Below, one piece after another: positions 42,981 to 54,590 of a DNA stretch of 64,000 nucleotides. The translations under genes and the position numbers were made by a program. The notes beneath the pieces were generated by a model that was not told the DNA's origin, did no database searches, and was given only the letters and a program-made list of their open reading frames with translations. Within the stretch, counting starts at the first letter, position 1. Each line of letters starts with the position of its first letter. Location: positions 870,043 through 934,042 of the forward strand of contig JACVTC010000075.1 in assembly GCA_016946835.1 (NCBI GenBank), written 5' to 3'. This stretch comes from Neocallimastix lanati (nom. inval.) (taxonomy: Eukaryota; Neocallimastigomycota; Neocallimastigomycetes; Neocallimastigales; Neocallimastigaceae).

Positions 42981-43957
42981 TGTAAAATAAAATAATTATC
43001 AAGTCTAGGTTTGTGGCTATTCTAAACTAACTTTACTACACTAATAACACTATATCTTAAAACCTCTATTATTTAATTAATTATTTTCTTTTTTAATTTC
43101 TTTTATTTATTTATTTTATTTATTAACTAATTTTCAACAACCACTTAACTGGGTAACGCAGGGTCCTTTCCGGAGTTCCCACTAGCAGTTAAGGTTTTAC
43201 AAACTATAATATAATTGTTTTATAAGAAAGTAACTATTCTAATAATAGTTACGAAACTAATAATAAAATTTAAATTTTCCTATTCTATACGATTTTCCAA
43301 CTATCGTTCAATAGTTGAAAAATTAACTCTTTTTATACTTTTTCAAAATAAAGTTTTAAATCAAAATAAATTTTAATAAATTACATAAACATATTATTTT
43401 ATATTATCAATTACATTATTTAATAAATTACATGAAATGTTATGAATTATTTTAATATAAATCCTATTTAAAACTATCTAATTTTTCTAAAATTTTCTAT
43501 GAAGAAAATTTAGAGTTTAATTCATTAATTATATGATTAAATATATTCTATCCATATATTTAATTTAAATTTTGCCAAGTTGTGAAAACCAATTTACTAA
43601 ACCACAACTTGCTATTTTTATTTTTAGAATTTCTATAATTTAAAAGACAAGTAAACAAAACGGCAAGTTTTTGTAAACAAACGGAAAAGGCAATATTCCT
43701 TTAATTATTTTAATTTAACTAATTAATGACTAATTATTTTTTAATTTATGAAGTTTCGTGATTCAACTGAGTAATTGTTACGTAAATTCTCCAAATAATT
43801 TAGTCATAAATTTTTGAGAAAATTATTTAAATTAATAATTTGGAATACATTTAAATTTATATTAAAAATTTGGAAAACATTTTTATCCACAATAATTTAC
43901 ATTACATTACATTTAAATACGTATTCAAATTATTAAATATTTTACAAATATTTTACA
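42981..43957 (-). repeat. I element 3' LTR
   Basis: TGTAAAATAAAATAATT to ATATTTTACA, 977 bp, the same length as 48836-49812 and identical wherever I compared them. ATATG flanks the element (42976-42980, 49813-49817). The polypurine tract is sense ACAGAGGGGCA (43958-43968). A hairpin with GGATAGA loop (about 43535-43565) links it to S2 and S5. Confidence 0.92.
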
Positions 43958-43990
43958 TGCCCCTCTGTTTAAGTCGAGCCCCTGAGCGAC

Positions 43991-46900
43991 TTATAATCTC
44001 GAAGGAACTCTATTAGTTCTATTGAACTCTTGAACTAATTGAGGATCGGAGATTTCTTCTTCAGACAACCAAGTGCATTCAGTAGCTGGAAGTCCTTTCC
44101 ATAACATAAAGTAAAGAGGTTTATTGTTAACAACTTTAGCGGCAACAATCTTCAAAGGTTCCTTTCCTTCAGTATCAGTAGCGATCGAAGTAATTCGAGT
44201 ATTAGTACTTGCACTTGATTCATCAAATTCTCTTTCATTGTAAGGTTCTAGATTTGAAATATGGAAAACATTATGGCATTTAATAGTATCAGGTAATTCT
44301 AATTTATAAGAAACAGGACCGGTTTTTTCAATAATATTAAATGGACCAAGTTTTCTGTTAGTCAATTTAGAAGGACCTTTTGGAAGTAAGTCTGGACGCT
44401 TTAACCAAACTTTATCACCTACTTTTAATTTTGGTCCTACAATTCTTAAGTGATCTGCATATCTCTTATATCTTTCCTTAGCTTTTTCTAAATTTTTCTT
44501 GAGGAATTGCATGTTTTTCCTTATTTGTTCAACATGGTCAATGGTACTTGTTCTTCTGCTATCAGCAGGTATAACTGGATTGAATTTTGGATTAAAACCA
44601 TAATTTGAGAAGAATGGTGTCTGATTAGTCGATTGTTGTAATGTGTTATTATATGCGAATTCAGCATAAGGAAGAATGTCCATCCAGTTATTTTTTCTTT
44701 TGTTAATATAGCACCTTAAAAATTGTTCTAATATACCATTAACTCGTTCAGTTTGACCATCTGTTTGAGGGTGATGTGCTGTTGACAAATTTTGACGAAT
44801 ATCTAATAGACTGCATAATCGTGTCCAAAATTCCGAGGTAAATTGAGAACCCCTATCCGAAACAATATCATCTGGAAGGCCGTGTAAGCGAAAGATTTCA
44901 CGAAAGAAAACATCTGCAGCGATAACAGCGGTAGGAAGGTTTCTAAATGGGATAAAATGAGCTATTTTAGTTAATCTGTCTACTATAACCATAATTACTG
45001 ATTTGTCTCTCGATTTAGGTAAATCAGTGATGAAATCCATTGAAACATATGACCATGGTCTTTTTGGAGTAGGGAGCGGTTGAAGTAATCCATATGGTTT
45101 ATGACGATCATCTTTAGCCTGACAACAAATCTTACAAGAAGCAATGTACCTTACGATATCATCCGTCATTCTGAACCAAACAAAATTTCTACTAATAACT
45201 TCTTTAGTTTTAAGAATTCCAAAGTGGCCTTGCACAGGATTATCATGGTGGATACCGATAATAATATCTTTCATCTTGTTAGGAACAAAGATAAGTCCTT
45301 TATAAAGAAGTAATCCATCCTCCTCAAGTTCGAAATCTTTCATTTTACTTTTATATTTATTGTTAGTAGTCGATACTCCTTTCTTTACGCTAATTAATTC
45401 CTGGATAAATTTATCCTCTTTTGTATTCTTTATTAATTCCTCTTTTAGTTGACCTTGGATTGAAGGGTATGAATTATTATCTAAGTCCATGATAGCGAAG
45501 CACGGGATTGAGTCTTCTTCATCCTCAATTTCTTTATCTTCATAGTCTGGTCTTCTTGAAAAAGCATCTGGTTTTCCACCCTCTTTTCCTGGTCTATATT
45601 GCAATTTATAATCGAATCGTGACAAAAATAAATTCCATCTAATTTGTCGTTGAGATAGAAGTTCTGGCTTACGAGGAAAAGTAAGATTTTTGTGATCTGT
45701 GAAAATTGTAAACTGGTGTTTTGAACCCTCAAGGTAATGTCTCCATTCTTGTAATGCACACTTAACAGCTAAAAGTTCCTTGTCATAAATAGGGTAGTTT
45801 CTTTCAGATTTGGACAAACCTCTAGAATAATAACAGATTGGATGTAACTCATTTGTATCCTTATTTCTTTGAGATAATACGGCACCAATTGCAAAATTAC
45901 TTGCATCTGTCTCTACTATAAACGGTAATTCTGGATCTGCATGAACAAGTATTGGTTCTTTTGTAAAGAGTTTCTTTAAAGTTTCGAATGCGACAGAACA
46001 TTCTTCAGTCCATTCATATTTAACATCTTTTCTTGTTAAGTTGTGTAACGGCTTAGCAATTTTAGCAAAGTTTGGGATGAATCTTCGGTAGTAGTTGCAT
46101 AAACCTATAAATGATTGTACTTCTTTGACTGTAGTTGGTATTGGCCATTCTAAGATAGACTTAACTTTATCCGGATCCATGGAAATTCTTTGATTGGATA
46201 TTACGTGCCCCAAGAATGTTGTTTTCTGGACTTCAAATTCACACTTACTTAATTTTGCATAAAGTCCACTTTCTTGCAAACGTTTAAGAATCTTCTTCAC
46301 ATGCACGCGATGTTCTTCTAGGGTGTTTGAGTATATAAGTATATCATCAATATAAGCGAAAGCGAATTCATCTAAGTATTCCCCTAATACATCATTAATA
46401 AAGTGTTGGAAAGTAGCAGGTGCATTCTTTAATCCAAAGGGCATTACTCGGTATTCATAATGACCGTATCTTGTTCTGAAAGCGGTTTTATACTCATCTC
46501 CTTTACGAATTCTTACTAGATTATATGCTGATTTTAAATCTAACTTAGTAAAATACTTAGCTTCTCTCAATCTGTCAAAAAGCTCGGTGATTAAAGGGAG
46601 TGGATAGGAGTCCCTTATAGTATTTTCATTAAGTCTTCGATAATCGACACAAAGTCTTAAACTTCCATCCTTTTTTCTAACGAATAAAATTGGAGCACCA
46701 GCAGGAGATGTTGAAGGTCTAATGAAGCCTTTTTCTAAATTTTCTTTGATATATTCTTTTAAAGCTTCACGTTCTTCCTCCGTTAATGGATATAAAGGAC
46801 CATAAAATAAGTCAACATCATCCTTTAATCTAATTTTACAGTCATACAACCGGTGAGGAGGTAATTTATCGCATTCTCTTTCATCAAATACACTTTTATA

Positions 46901-48625
46901 TTCCTTATATTGTTCTAGAATCTCTTCTTTAACTTCATCTTTTATATTAATTTTATTTCTATCTTGTTTTTCTCGATCAATACTAGTATTCCTTTTTACA
47001 TTTTCACATTTTTCTCTAATAACACGTAAAACTTTATCTTTACTTTCAGTTTTTGAAACACAATAAAATACATAATTTTCAATTTTATCTTTATTTAAAT
47101 TTTTTCTTTTTAAACTCTTATTTTTCTTAACTAAGGCTTTTTTCATAACAGCCTTTTTACTACATACTTTACGAATATATGCTTTATTTTTTTCAATCTC
47201 TAAACTACTTTTAAAATCATCATTATCTAATCTAATACAATTATCTTTATTATTTTCAACCTTATAATTAATAATTTCTTTTGCTAATTGGATTTTATTC
47301 CTGCGTTCTTCTTCTTCTTTTCTTCTTTTTTCTTCAACTCTTCTGGCAATTTCTTCGGCGGTAGCACAGCAGTTTCTTTTACAATACTGAGAACTGAATC
47401 TAATATTTCCGTGGTCAAATTCAATTGTTGGGCAGTGTTTCTTTAACCATGGATTTCCAAGGATAATGGGTATTCCTTCAGGTAAATCATAAATGTAAAA
47501 ATTAATAGTTTCAGAATGCTGACCCATAACCATAGTTAAAGGAATGGTTTCATAGCGGATAATTCCATTTCCGTTAATACCTAAAACATTCTTTTCATAA
47601 CGAAGACGTTGCATTGGAATACCATACCTGTCAACAACTTTTCTATCAATTAAGTTAAGGTCAGATCCGGTATCTAAAATTGCCTTTAGGATTAATCCAT
47701 CTCTGAACTTGATAGCTACATTGTAGGTGTGAGATAAACTCTTTTTACTAACAGTTATCTGTAATACCTTTTCTCTTCTCCGAATTTTCTCCTTTTGTTT
47801 AGGACAGTTAGACTTCAAATGATTAGTACTGTTGCATATAAAACATTTCTTAATTCTTGACAATTTATTTGCTGGCGGCATTCCATAATTTCTTTCGGTA
47901 TCTTGGTAATTAGTCCTGTAGCGGCTTGTTCCTAAACTTCTGCTAAAAGGTCTAATTCTTCTCTGGTCTACATCCATGGGGTCATTTCCAAAAACACGAC
48001 GGTCTTCTTCAGCGTTGGCAGATACCACATTAATTAGTTCGTTGAGTTTCCTGATCCTGGGATAGATCAATCTTGTTCTTTCTTTTGCTCTTGCTGGCAA
48101 TCCATCAATAAAAAAGTGAATCTTGGCTTCATCATTAAAGGAGGAGTCTCTGGCTACCTTTTCGAACTGATCACAGTATTCGGCAAGAGAACGATAATGG
48201 TGGCTTTTTATCTTCGTAATCCTACTGTTGGCTACATCGGTACTGGCACAGGTTTTATATCTTTCTTTTAATGCATTTATAAAGAGATCGTAACTTTGGA
48301 GCAAGGGGCTTTCTTCTTTACACAAGTCAGCATACCATTCTGCAGCGGTTCCATCTAAGTAGCTGCTCACTACATCTATCTTGAATTCGTCATCTTCAAT
48401 TGCTTCACCTTCTAAGTTATATTTGAAATATCTTGAAATTTGGCCTAAAAACGCTGACAGTTCGTTCCTTTTTCCTGAAAATACCTTAGGTTTTGGAATG
48501 AGGCGTGCCCTGGTATTGACGTGATTACCAGCCTCATTTTCTACTTCCATAGAGCTGGCTTCAGAGACTGCGTCAAAGTCTCTCCTAACTCCTGGGTCTT
48601 GGTTGTTGATTCTCAAATACTCCAT
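43991..48625 (-). CDS. I Gag-Pol polyprotein with chromodomain (Ty3/Gypsy chromovirus)
   Basis: One intact ORF. I take MEYLRINNQDPG at 48625 as start; an upstream in-frame ATG at 48697 adds a hydrophobic stretch unlike Gag. Counting from 48697: Gag core (about 65-235), CCHC knuckle CFICNSTNHLKSNC (285-298), protease turn DTGS (342-345), a Lys-rich spacer, RT with AYIDDILIYS, RH with VETDASNFAIGA and FTDHKNL, IN with the HHCC finger and core (MDFITDLP, VSDRGSQFTS, DGQTERVN), GPY/F (GPFNIIEKTGPVSYKLELP) and a C-terminal chromodomain (LYFMLWKGLPATECTWLSEEEI). With matching LTRs, a primer site and clean duplications, this looks like a recently active copy. Confidence 0.95.
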   Translation of the reverse strand: MEYLRINNQDPGVRRDFDAVSEASSMEVENEAGNHVNTRARLIPKPKVFSGKRNELSAFLGQISRYFKYNLEGEAIEDDEFKIDVVSSYLDGTAAEWYADLCKEESPLLQSYDLFINALKERYKTCASTDVANSRITKIKSHHYRSLAEYCDQFEKVARDSSFNDEAKIHFFIDGLPARAKERTRLIYPRIRKLNELINVVSANAEEDRRVFGNDPMDVDQRRIRPFSRSLGTSRYRTNYQDTERNYGMPPANKLSRIKKCFICNSTNHLKSNCPKQKEKIRRREKVLQITVSKKSLSHTYNVAIKFRDGLILKAILDTGSDLNLIDRKVVDRYGIPMQRLRYEKNVLGINGNGIIRYETIPLTMVMGQHSETINFYIYDLPEGIPIILGNPWLKKHCPTIEFDHGNIRFSSQYCKRNCCATAEEIARRVEEKRRKEEEERRNKIQLAKEIINYKVENNKDNCIRLDNDDFKSSLEIEKNKAYIRKVCSKKAVMKKALVKKNKSLKRKNLNKDKIENYVFYCVSKTESKDKVLRVIREKCENVKRNTSIDREKQDRNKINIKDEVKEEILEQYKEYKSVFDERECDKLPPHRLYDCKIRLKDDVDLFYGPLYPLTEEEREALKEYIKENLEKGFIRPSTSPAGAPILFVRKKDGSLRLCVDYRRLNENTIRDSYPLPLITELFDRLREAKYFTKLDLKSAYNLVRIRKGDEYKTAFRTRYGHYEYRVMPFGLKNAPATFQHFINDVLGEYLDEFAFAYIDDILIYSNTLEEHRVHVKKILKRLQESGLYAKLSKCEFEVQKTTFLGHVISNQRISMDPDKVKSILEWPIPTTVKEVQSFIGLCNYYRRFIPNFAKIAKPLHNLTRKDVKYEWTEECSVAFETLKKLFTKEPILVHADPELPFIVETDASNFAIGAVLSQRNKDTNELHPICYYSRGLSKSERNYPIYDKELLAVKCALQEWRHYLEGSKHQFTIFTDHKNLTFPRKPELLSQRQIRWNLFLSRFDYKLQYRPGKEGGKPDAFSRRPDYEDKEIEDEEDSIPCFAIMDLDNNSYPSIQGQLKEELIKNTKEDKFIQELISVKKGVSTTNNKYKSKMKDFELEEDGLLLYKGLIFVPNKMKDIIIGIHHDNPVQGHFGILKTKEVISRNFVWFRMTDDIVRYIASCKICCQAKDDRHKPYGLLQPLPTPKRPWSYVSMDFITDLPKSRDKSVIMVIVDRLTKIAHFIPFRNLPTAVIAADVFFREIFRLHGLPDDIVSDRGSQFTSEFWTRLCSLLDIRQNLSTAHHPQTDGQTERVNGILEQFLRCYINKRKNNWMDILPYAEFAYNNTLQQSTNQTPFFSNYGFNPKFNPVIPADSRRTSTIDHVEQIRKNMQFLKKNLEKAKERYKRYADHLRIVGPKLKVGDKVWLKRPDLLPKGPSKLTNRKLGPFNIIEKTGPVSYKLELPDTIKCHNVFHISNLEPYNEREFDESSASTNTRITSIATDTEGKEPLKIVAAKVVNNKPLYFMLWKGLPATECTWLSEEEISDPQLVQEFNRTNRVPSRL

Positions 48626-48835
48626 TCTATTTATAAACCTATTTTTATTACTAAACAATAAACTATATACTATACTATAACTAATTATTAAATCCACCTT
48701 TATTTACTATTACTAATTTTAAACTAAAATTTTTTTTTTTTTTTTTTTTTAAAAACTAAAACTAAAATTATTAACTATTCCTTATTTCTTAACAATGCCA
48801 CAAAGGTAAACTTCTATTCTAAAGAGTTGGAAAAT
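48626..48835 (-). other. I leader
   Basis: A short 210-bp leader with a T-run at 48730-48750 and the self-priming site at its LTR end. No gene. Confidence 0.7.
48825..48835 (-). promoter_or_regulatory. I self-priming primer binding site
   Basis: Immediately after the 5' LTR the sense strand reads ATTTTCCAACT. This is the exact complement, over 11 nt and no further, of AGTTGGAAAAT in the LTR (plus 49147-49157), about 35 nt after the TATA box. Tf1 of fission yeast is known to prime from the first 11 nt of its own mRNA. Confidence 0.75.
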
Positions 48836-49812
48836 TGTAAAATAAAATAATTATCAAGTCTAGGTTTGTGGCTATTCTAAACTAACTTTACTACACTAAT
48901 AACACTATATCTTAAAACCTCTATTATTTAATTAATTATTTTCTTTTTTAATTTCTTTTATTTATTTATTTTATTTATTAACTAATTTTCAACAACCACT
49001 TAACTGGGTAACGCAGGGTCCTTTCCGGAGTTCCCACTAGCAGTTAAGGTTTTACAAACTATAATATAATTGTTTTATAAGAAAGTAACTATTCTAATAA
49101 TAGTTACGAAACTAATAATAAAATTTAAATTTTCCTATTCTATACGATTTTCCAACTATCGTTCAATAGTTGAAAAATTAACTCTTTTTATACTTTTTCA
49201 AAATAAAGTTTTAAATCAAAATAAATTTTAATAAATTACATAAACATATTATTTTATATTATCAATTACATTATTTAATAAATTACATGAAATGTTATGA
49301 ATTATTTTAATATAAATCCTATTTAAAACTATCTAATTTTTCTAAAATTTTCTATGAAGAAAATTTAGAGTTTAATTCATTAATTATATGATTAAATATA
49401 TTCTATCCATATATTTAATTTAAATTTTGCCAAGTTGTGAAAACCAATTTACTAAACCACAACTTGCTATTTTTATTTTTAGAATTTCTATAATTTAAAA
49501 GACAAGTAAACAAAACGGCAAGTTTTTGTAAACAAACGGAAAAGGCAATATTCCTTTAATTATTTTAATTTAACTAATTAATGACTAATTATTTTTTAAT
49601 TTATGAAGTTTCGTGATTCAACTGAGTAATTGTTACGTAAATTCTCCAAATAATTTAGTCATAAATTTTTGAGAAAATTATTTAAATTAATAATTTGGAA
49701 TACATTTAAATTTATATTAAAAATTTGGAAAACATTTTTATCCACAATAATTTACATTACATTACATTTAAATACGTATTCAAATTATTAAATATTTTAC
49801 AAATATTTTACA
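48836..49812 (-). repeat. I element 5' LTR
   Basis: 977 bp, partner of 42981-43957. It carries the element's promoter and the predicted RNA start. Confidence 0.92.
49147..49192 (-). promoter_or_regulatory. I core promoter and predicted transcription start
   Basis: TATAAAAA on the minus strand (plus 49185-49192) lies about 35 nt before AGTTGGAAAAT (start at 49157). The start is inferred from the primer site: the self-primer must be the RNA 5' end. Confidence 0.6.
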
Positions 49813-49817
49813 ATATG

Positions 49818-49827
49818 AACCATACCA
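49818..49827 (+). mobile_element. J': solo group I LTR, part 2
   Basis: AACCATACCA completes the J' LTR after the I insertion and its ATATG duplication. TACT and then the K LTR follow. Confidence 0.75.
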
Positions 49828-49832
49828 TACTT

Positions 49833-50897
49833 TGTTATGGTTCGAGGAATTCAAAAAAAAAAAAAAAATTATATAATATTAAAACACAAAAAAAAAAATT
49901 TTATTCTTTCACAATAATTTTTATTTATTTATTATATTTTTATTTTAATTTTTATTTTATTTTTATTATTATTTTTATTTATTTATTTTATTTTTATTTT
50001 ATTTTTATTATTATTTTTATTTATTTATTTTATTTTTATTTTATTTTTATTATTATTTTTATTTATTTATTTTATTTTTATTTTATTTTTATTATTGTTT
50101 TTATTTATTTATTTTATTTTTATTTTATTTTTATTATTATTTTTATTTATTTATTTTTTTCCCTCCCCTAAAAAGGGGTTCCAAGGTAGTCAATTTATAT
50201 CTTTTTGAAGATATAAAAGTAGCAAAGCCTCTGGAAGTAGTTGAAGAGATGGAAAAACAATAGATTTTTAAATCTTATTGATTATTTCCTTATTGTAATA
50301 AATAGAAATTTTATTATTTCCTAATATTCAAATTAACCAAAATAAATCTATAATATAAAAGATGCATTATAGATAAGAATTAAACAAAAAAAAAGAGAAG
50401 CAGTATTACAATAAAATTGAATACTTTAACTTAATTTTGATACTAATTTAATATGTAATCTTATATATTAATTTGAATGACATAATAGAAAATAAAATAC
50501 ATTTATTAATATATGAAAAATCTTTTACAATTTTAAATACAGAAAATTTTATTTTATTTATTTCTTTCATTTCAATTATTTCTTAATTCGAAAGACAGAA
50601 ATATTGATAAAGTTATTTAAGTTGTTTATATACAGGAATTATTCCTTATTTAGAAAAATAATACTAAAAGTAATTAGTACTATGTTATTGCTAAACTCTC
50701 ATAAATTTAATTTACCTTTATAAGGAATGAACATAAATTTAAATTAAATTTTATGTATAAACTTAAATTTTCAGATCAAATAATATAGTAAAATTATTAA
50801 TGTAAAGAATACATAAATTTATTAATATTTTAAAAATCACCTTGACTATATTAAAAGGTTTTTAATAAGAATCAATTTATTACTTCATTCTTTATCA
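49833..50897 (-). repeat. K element 3' LTR
   Basis: TGTTATGGTTCGAGG to CATTCTTTATCA, 1065 bp, partner of 57705-58685. ACTT flanks the element (49829-49832, 58686-58689). The polypurine tract follows (sense AGCGGGGGCATCG, plus 50898-50910). It contains a 42-bp tandem repeat, five units against three in the other LTR, which accounts for the 84-bp length difference. Confidence 0.9.
49915..50160. repeat. 42-bp tandem repeat in the K 3' LTR
   Basis: About five copies of an A/T unit built from TTTTTATTTATTTATTTTAT and TTTTATTTTATTTTTATTAT. The other LTR has about three copies (57785-57947). A 148-aa plus-strand ORF here is only the repeat read through. Confidence 0.85.
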
Positions 50898-50920
50898 CGA
50901 TGCCCCCGCTAAGACTCAAG

Positions 50921-53900
50921 CTATATTGTAGCTGAGTTATATTTTACTATAATTTTGAGGTGTACATTCCGATTTAATAATATTCCTGAATTTGGATCAG
51001 CTAACGTAACTGTATTAAACTTTTTCTTGATTACTTTTAAAGGTCCATTAAAATAAGGTTCTAGTTTAGTTCTACTAAAGTTTCTAACTAGGACTAAATC
51101 TCCCTCCTTGATTTCCTTAGCCTGATTCATACTTTGTTTTTCTTCTCGTCTAACAGCCCAATATTTATTTGCATTTTTCACATTTTCTGATGCTTCTATG
51201 GTCCATCTATAATGAGATATAAACTTTTCCAATAGAATTTCATCAGAAGATTTATTTATACCTTTAGTCGGTCTTGCAGCTATATCAAAAGGTTGTTGGT
51301 CTTCACGACCATAAACTAATTCAAAACTAGAATGGTTAGTGGTACTATTTTTAACAGTTCTTAAAGCCCAGAGAGCAGAGGGTAATACCTCATCCCAATC
51401 TTTATTTTTTGTCCCAAGCAATCTAAGGAGTTTACCAATTTCTTTATTACGATTTTCCGTAAGTCCATTAGATTCGGGATGATATGTTGTAACAAATTTT
51501 ATATATACATCATATAGATCTAAAAATATTTTAGTCATTTCTGATGTAAATTGGGCACCATTATCGGTGGTAATTACTTGGGGAACTCCATGACGAGAAA
51601 ATACGTTAATAAGGAACTTAATTACGTCTTTAGAAGTGATATTTTCAGTCGGTTCTGCTTCTACCCACTTAGTGAAATAATCAACAGCTACTATTATATA
51701 TTGATTATTACTTCTAGTTTTAACCAGTGGACCGATAATGTCCAAACCAAGATGTACAAAAGGTCCTTCCACTTTAGTAGGTAGATTTTCTGTAGGCTCT
51801 GGATAAGGTTGTGGTCGATTTAATTGACATTTTTCACACTTACTGACAACACGTTTAACATCATTCACCATGTCGTTCCAATAATAACTCTTACGTAAAC
51901 GTTGATAAGTCTTATAATAACCATCGTGTCCAATATTATGAGCCTCTAATATTAATTTTATTCTTTCATTAAGATCGGTTACTAATTTTCTATAATTGTT
52001 ACCATCAATAAAGTAGTCAATACCATCAATAGTGGTGAATTTTTCATTGATAAAATCATGTATTACTTTGGATAATAAGGCTTCATTTTCATCATTCGTA
52101 ATATCATGGTTAATTATTTTCGTAGCTAAAACTACATTTTCTTTATTATTTTTCATTCGGGATAGGGCATCAGCAAGCACATTCTTTTTACCGGTTTCAT
52201 ATCTAATGTCTACACCAAGCATACTAGCTGTCAAACACCATCTAGTTTGCCTTGCATTATGTGGTTCCTTATTTTTGAACAACCCTAGTAACGGTTTATG
52301 GTCCGTATATACAATAGTTGGTATTGGATTTCCATCTATATACGGTTTTAATTTAGTTATACAATAATATAGGGCAGCACCTTCTAGGTCTGTTATACCA
52401 TAATGCTTTTCTGCTCTGGTCAAACTTCTACTAATAAAGTGAATAGGGTGTTCTTTTCCAGTTTCATTATCTTTTTGTAATAACGCACCTCCTATTCCAT
52501 CATAAGAAGCATCGGTACGTATAATAAATTCTTTATCAAACTGAGGGAAACTTAATATGGGTGCATTTATTAGTTTTTCTTTCAGTACTTCAAACGATTT
52601 TTGGTGTTCACTAGTCCAAACATACTTCACACCTTTCCTTAATAATTTACACAAACACGCAGTAATTTGTGAATATTTATCGATGAAATTTCTATAGTAT
52701 CCAACAGCTCCTAAAAATGAACGTAATTCATGGATGTCCTGAGGGGGTTTCCAATCTCTGATAACCTCGATTTTACTATCAAGAGGTTTTAAGCCTTTAG
52801 TGGTTAATCTATGCCCCAAAACATTCACTTCTGTTTTCATGAAGTGACACTTTTCAATATTAAGTTTTAATCTATTTTCTTTGAGTATGGATAAAACTTG
52901 TTGAATATGTTGGAGGTGTTCTTCAACTGTTTTAGAGTATATAAGTATATCATCGATAAAATTATAAACACACTTTCCTATTAAAGGAAATAGGATTCTA
53001 TTCATTTCTCTTTGAAAGGTTGCAGGAGCGTTGGTTAAACCAAATGGCATAACTTTAAATTGGTAGTTACCAAACTTAGTGGTGAAAGTTATTATACCAA
53101 TACTTTCTTCCTCCATTAAAATTTGGTGATATCCAGAGTATAAGTCAATGGTAGTGAAGATAGTTGCACCATTGAGACTATCAAAAATTTCATCAATGTA
53201 TGGTATAGAATAAGAATCCTTTATAGTAGAATCATTAACCTTCCTATAATCTACACACATACGCCATTTCCCATTAGGCTTTGGTACTAGAACAATAGGC
53301 GAAGACCATTCAGAATTTGAAGGCTCAATTAACTTTTTATTAATTAACTTAGTTAATTCTTCCTTTAAAATATCTGTCTTTAATTTTGTTAGCCGATAAG
53401 CTCTTTGTTTTATAGGTTTGGTACCAGCTTTTAGATTTATTTTGTGTGGTGAAAGCAATGATGGTGTTAATTCCTCAGACGACGTAGCAACAATTTCTAT
53501 ATTGTCCTCTAATAGGTGTATTATATCAGTTCTATATTTATCATTTAGAGTATTCATAAATATTGTATTATGTATATATTCCATAGGTGGTAATCCTTCT
53601 AATTTCTTTAATTCCCCATCAGCATATTTTTCCTTACTATTATCCTCAAGTAATTTGTTAACACTACAAATATATTTTTCGTCAATTGCAGAATTATTTA
53701 TTGGTGTAATAGAACTGATAGTACCATCCATGTTATATTTACATAAGCAATTATTTAAGGGATTAATAAATAATCTATTATCAACTATAGTTTTTAAATT
53801 AATTAGCATGTCATAAAATGGTTCCTCTTTTTCTACAATTCGGAAATCAATTAACAATGAAAGCTCATTAATTTTCACAGGTATCCTAACGACTATTCCT

Positions 53901-54355
53901 TCAGAGTATTCATCGTCTCTAGTGGCAAGCATTATTCTACCACAACTATGACCAACAACGGTATATTGGTATGGTAGAGAATTATAATATTTTTGTGACA
54001 TAATATTTAAATTACTACACGTATCAATAAGTAATTTTTCAGATACACCATCAACAGAGGCATCTACCATTGCAATATCCTCCTCTGTTATTTCTGTACT
54101 TTTACTTTTATAGTTATGATCAACATTATTAACTAATGTTGTAGTAGCAACTACATTATTAATAGCGCCAACAACATTAGTGGTGGCTTTTACTAGTTTT
54201 AAACCTTGGGAAACTTGACTTCTTATTTTAGGCGCAGCATTCCAAAGCTGTCCAAAGGTAATATTACACTTGGTATTGCTTAAATCATCCCATACATCAT
54301 ATTCCTTATAATTAGAAAGCATTTTAATAATTCGATTTACCCGAGGTATTTTCAT
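50921..54355 (-). pseudogene. K pol: protease, RT, RNase H, integrase
   Basis: A 1144-aa open frame. FGQLWNAAPKIRSQVSQGLK precedes the protease, whose turn is DTCS (111-114). RT has KWRMCVDYRKVND and YNFIDDILIYS (FIDD 466-469). RH has IRTDASYDGIGG, GITDLEG and YTDHKPLLG. IN has the full finger (HNIGH, CEKCQ) and core (LDIIGPL, TTDNGAQFTS, PESNGLTENRNKE). It ends with VRNFSRTKLEPYFNGP, and there is no chromodomain. All catalytic residues are present. It is out of frame with its N-terminal part at 54505-55122, so one indel in the AAT/A-run region breaks pol; this could also be a sequencing error. Confidence 0.85.
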
Positions 54356-54590
54356 ACTATTATTATTATCATTATTATTATTATTATTAATACCATCTGT
54401 ATTAATTAATTTATTTAATATATTTTTATTATTCGTTACATGATTATTATCGATAATAGTTTCATTATTATTAATATTAATAGTATTATTATTATTATTA
54501 TCATTTACGACTGGGGTTTTTCTAATAGTTCCGTTGTTACTATTATTAGGATTACTAGTATTATTATTATTATTTTTGTCTTTTTTCTTT
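54356..54590. repeat. AAT-rich microsatellite region in K pol
   Basis: Runs of ATT/AAT encode poly-Asn in one minus frame and poly-Ile in another. The pol frame changes here, by a length change in the repeats or in the A-run near 54580-54595. Confidence 0.7.

Noticed and set aside
49725-50171. 148-aa plus-strand ORF rich in Ile, Phe and Tyr.
   Set aside because: It is the K LTR 42-bp repeat read through; its length depends on repeat number and it has no counterpart in the other LTR.
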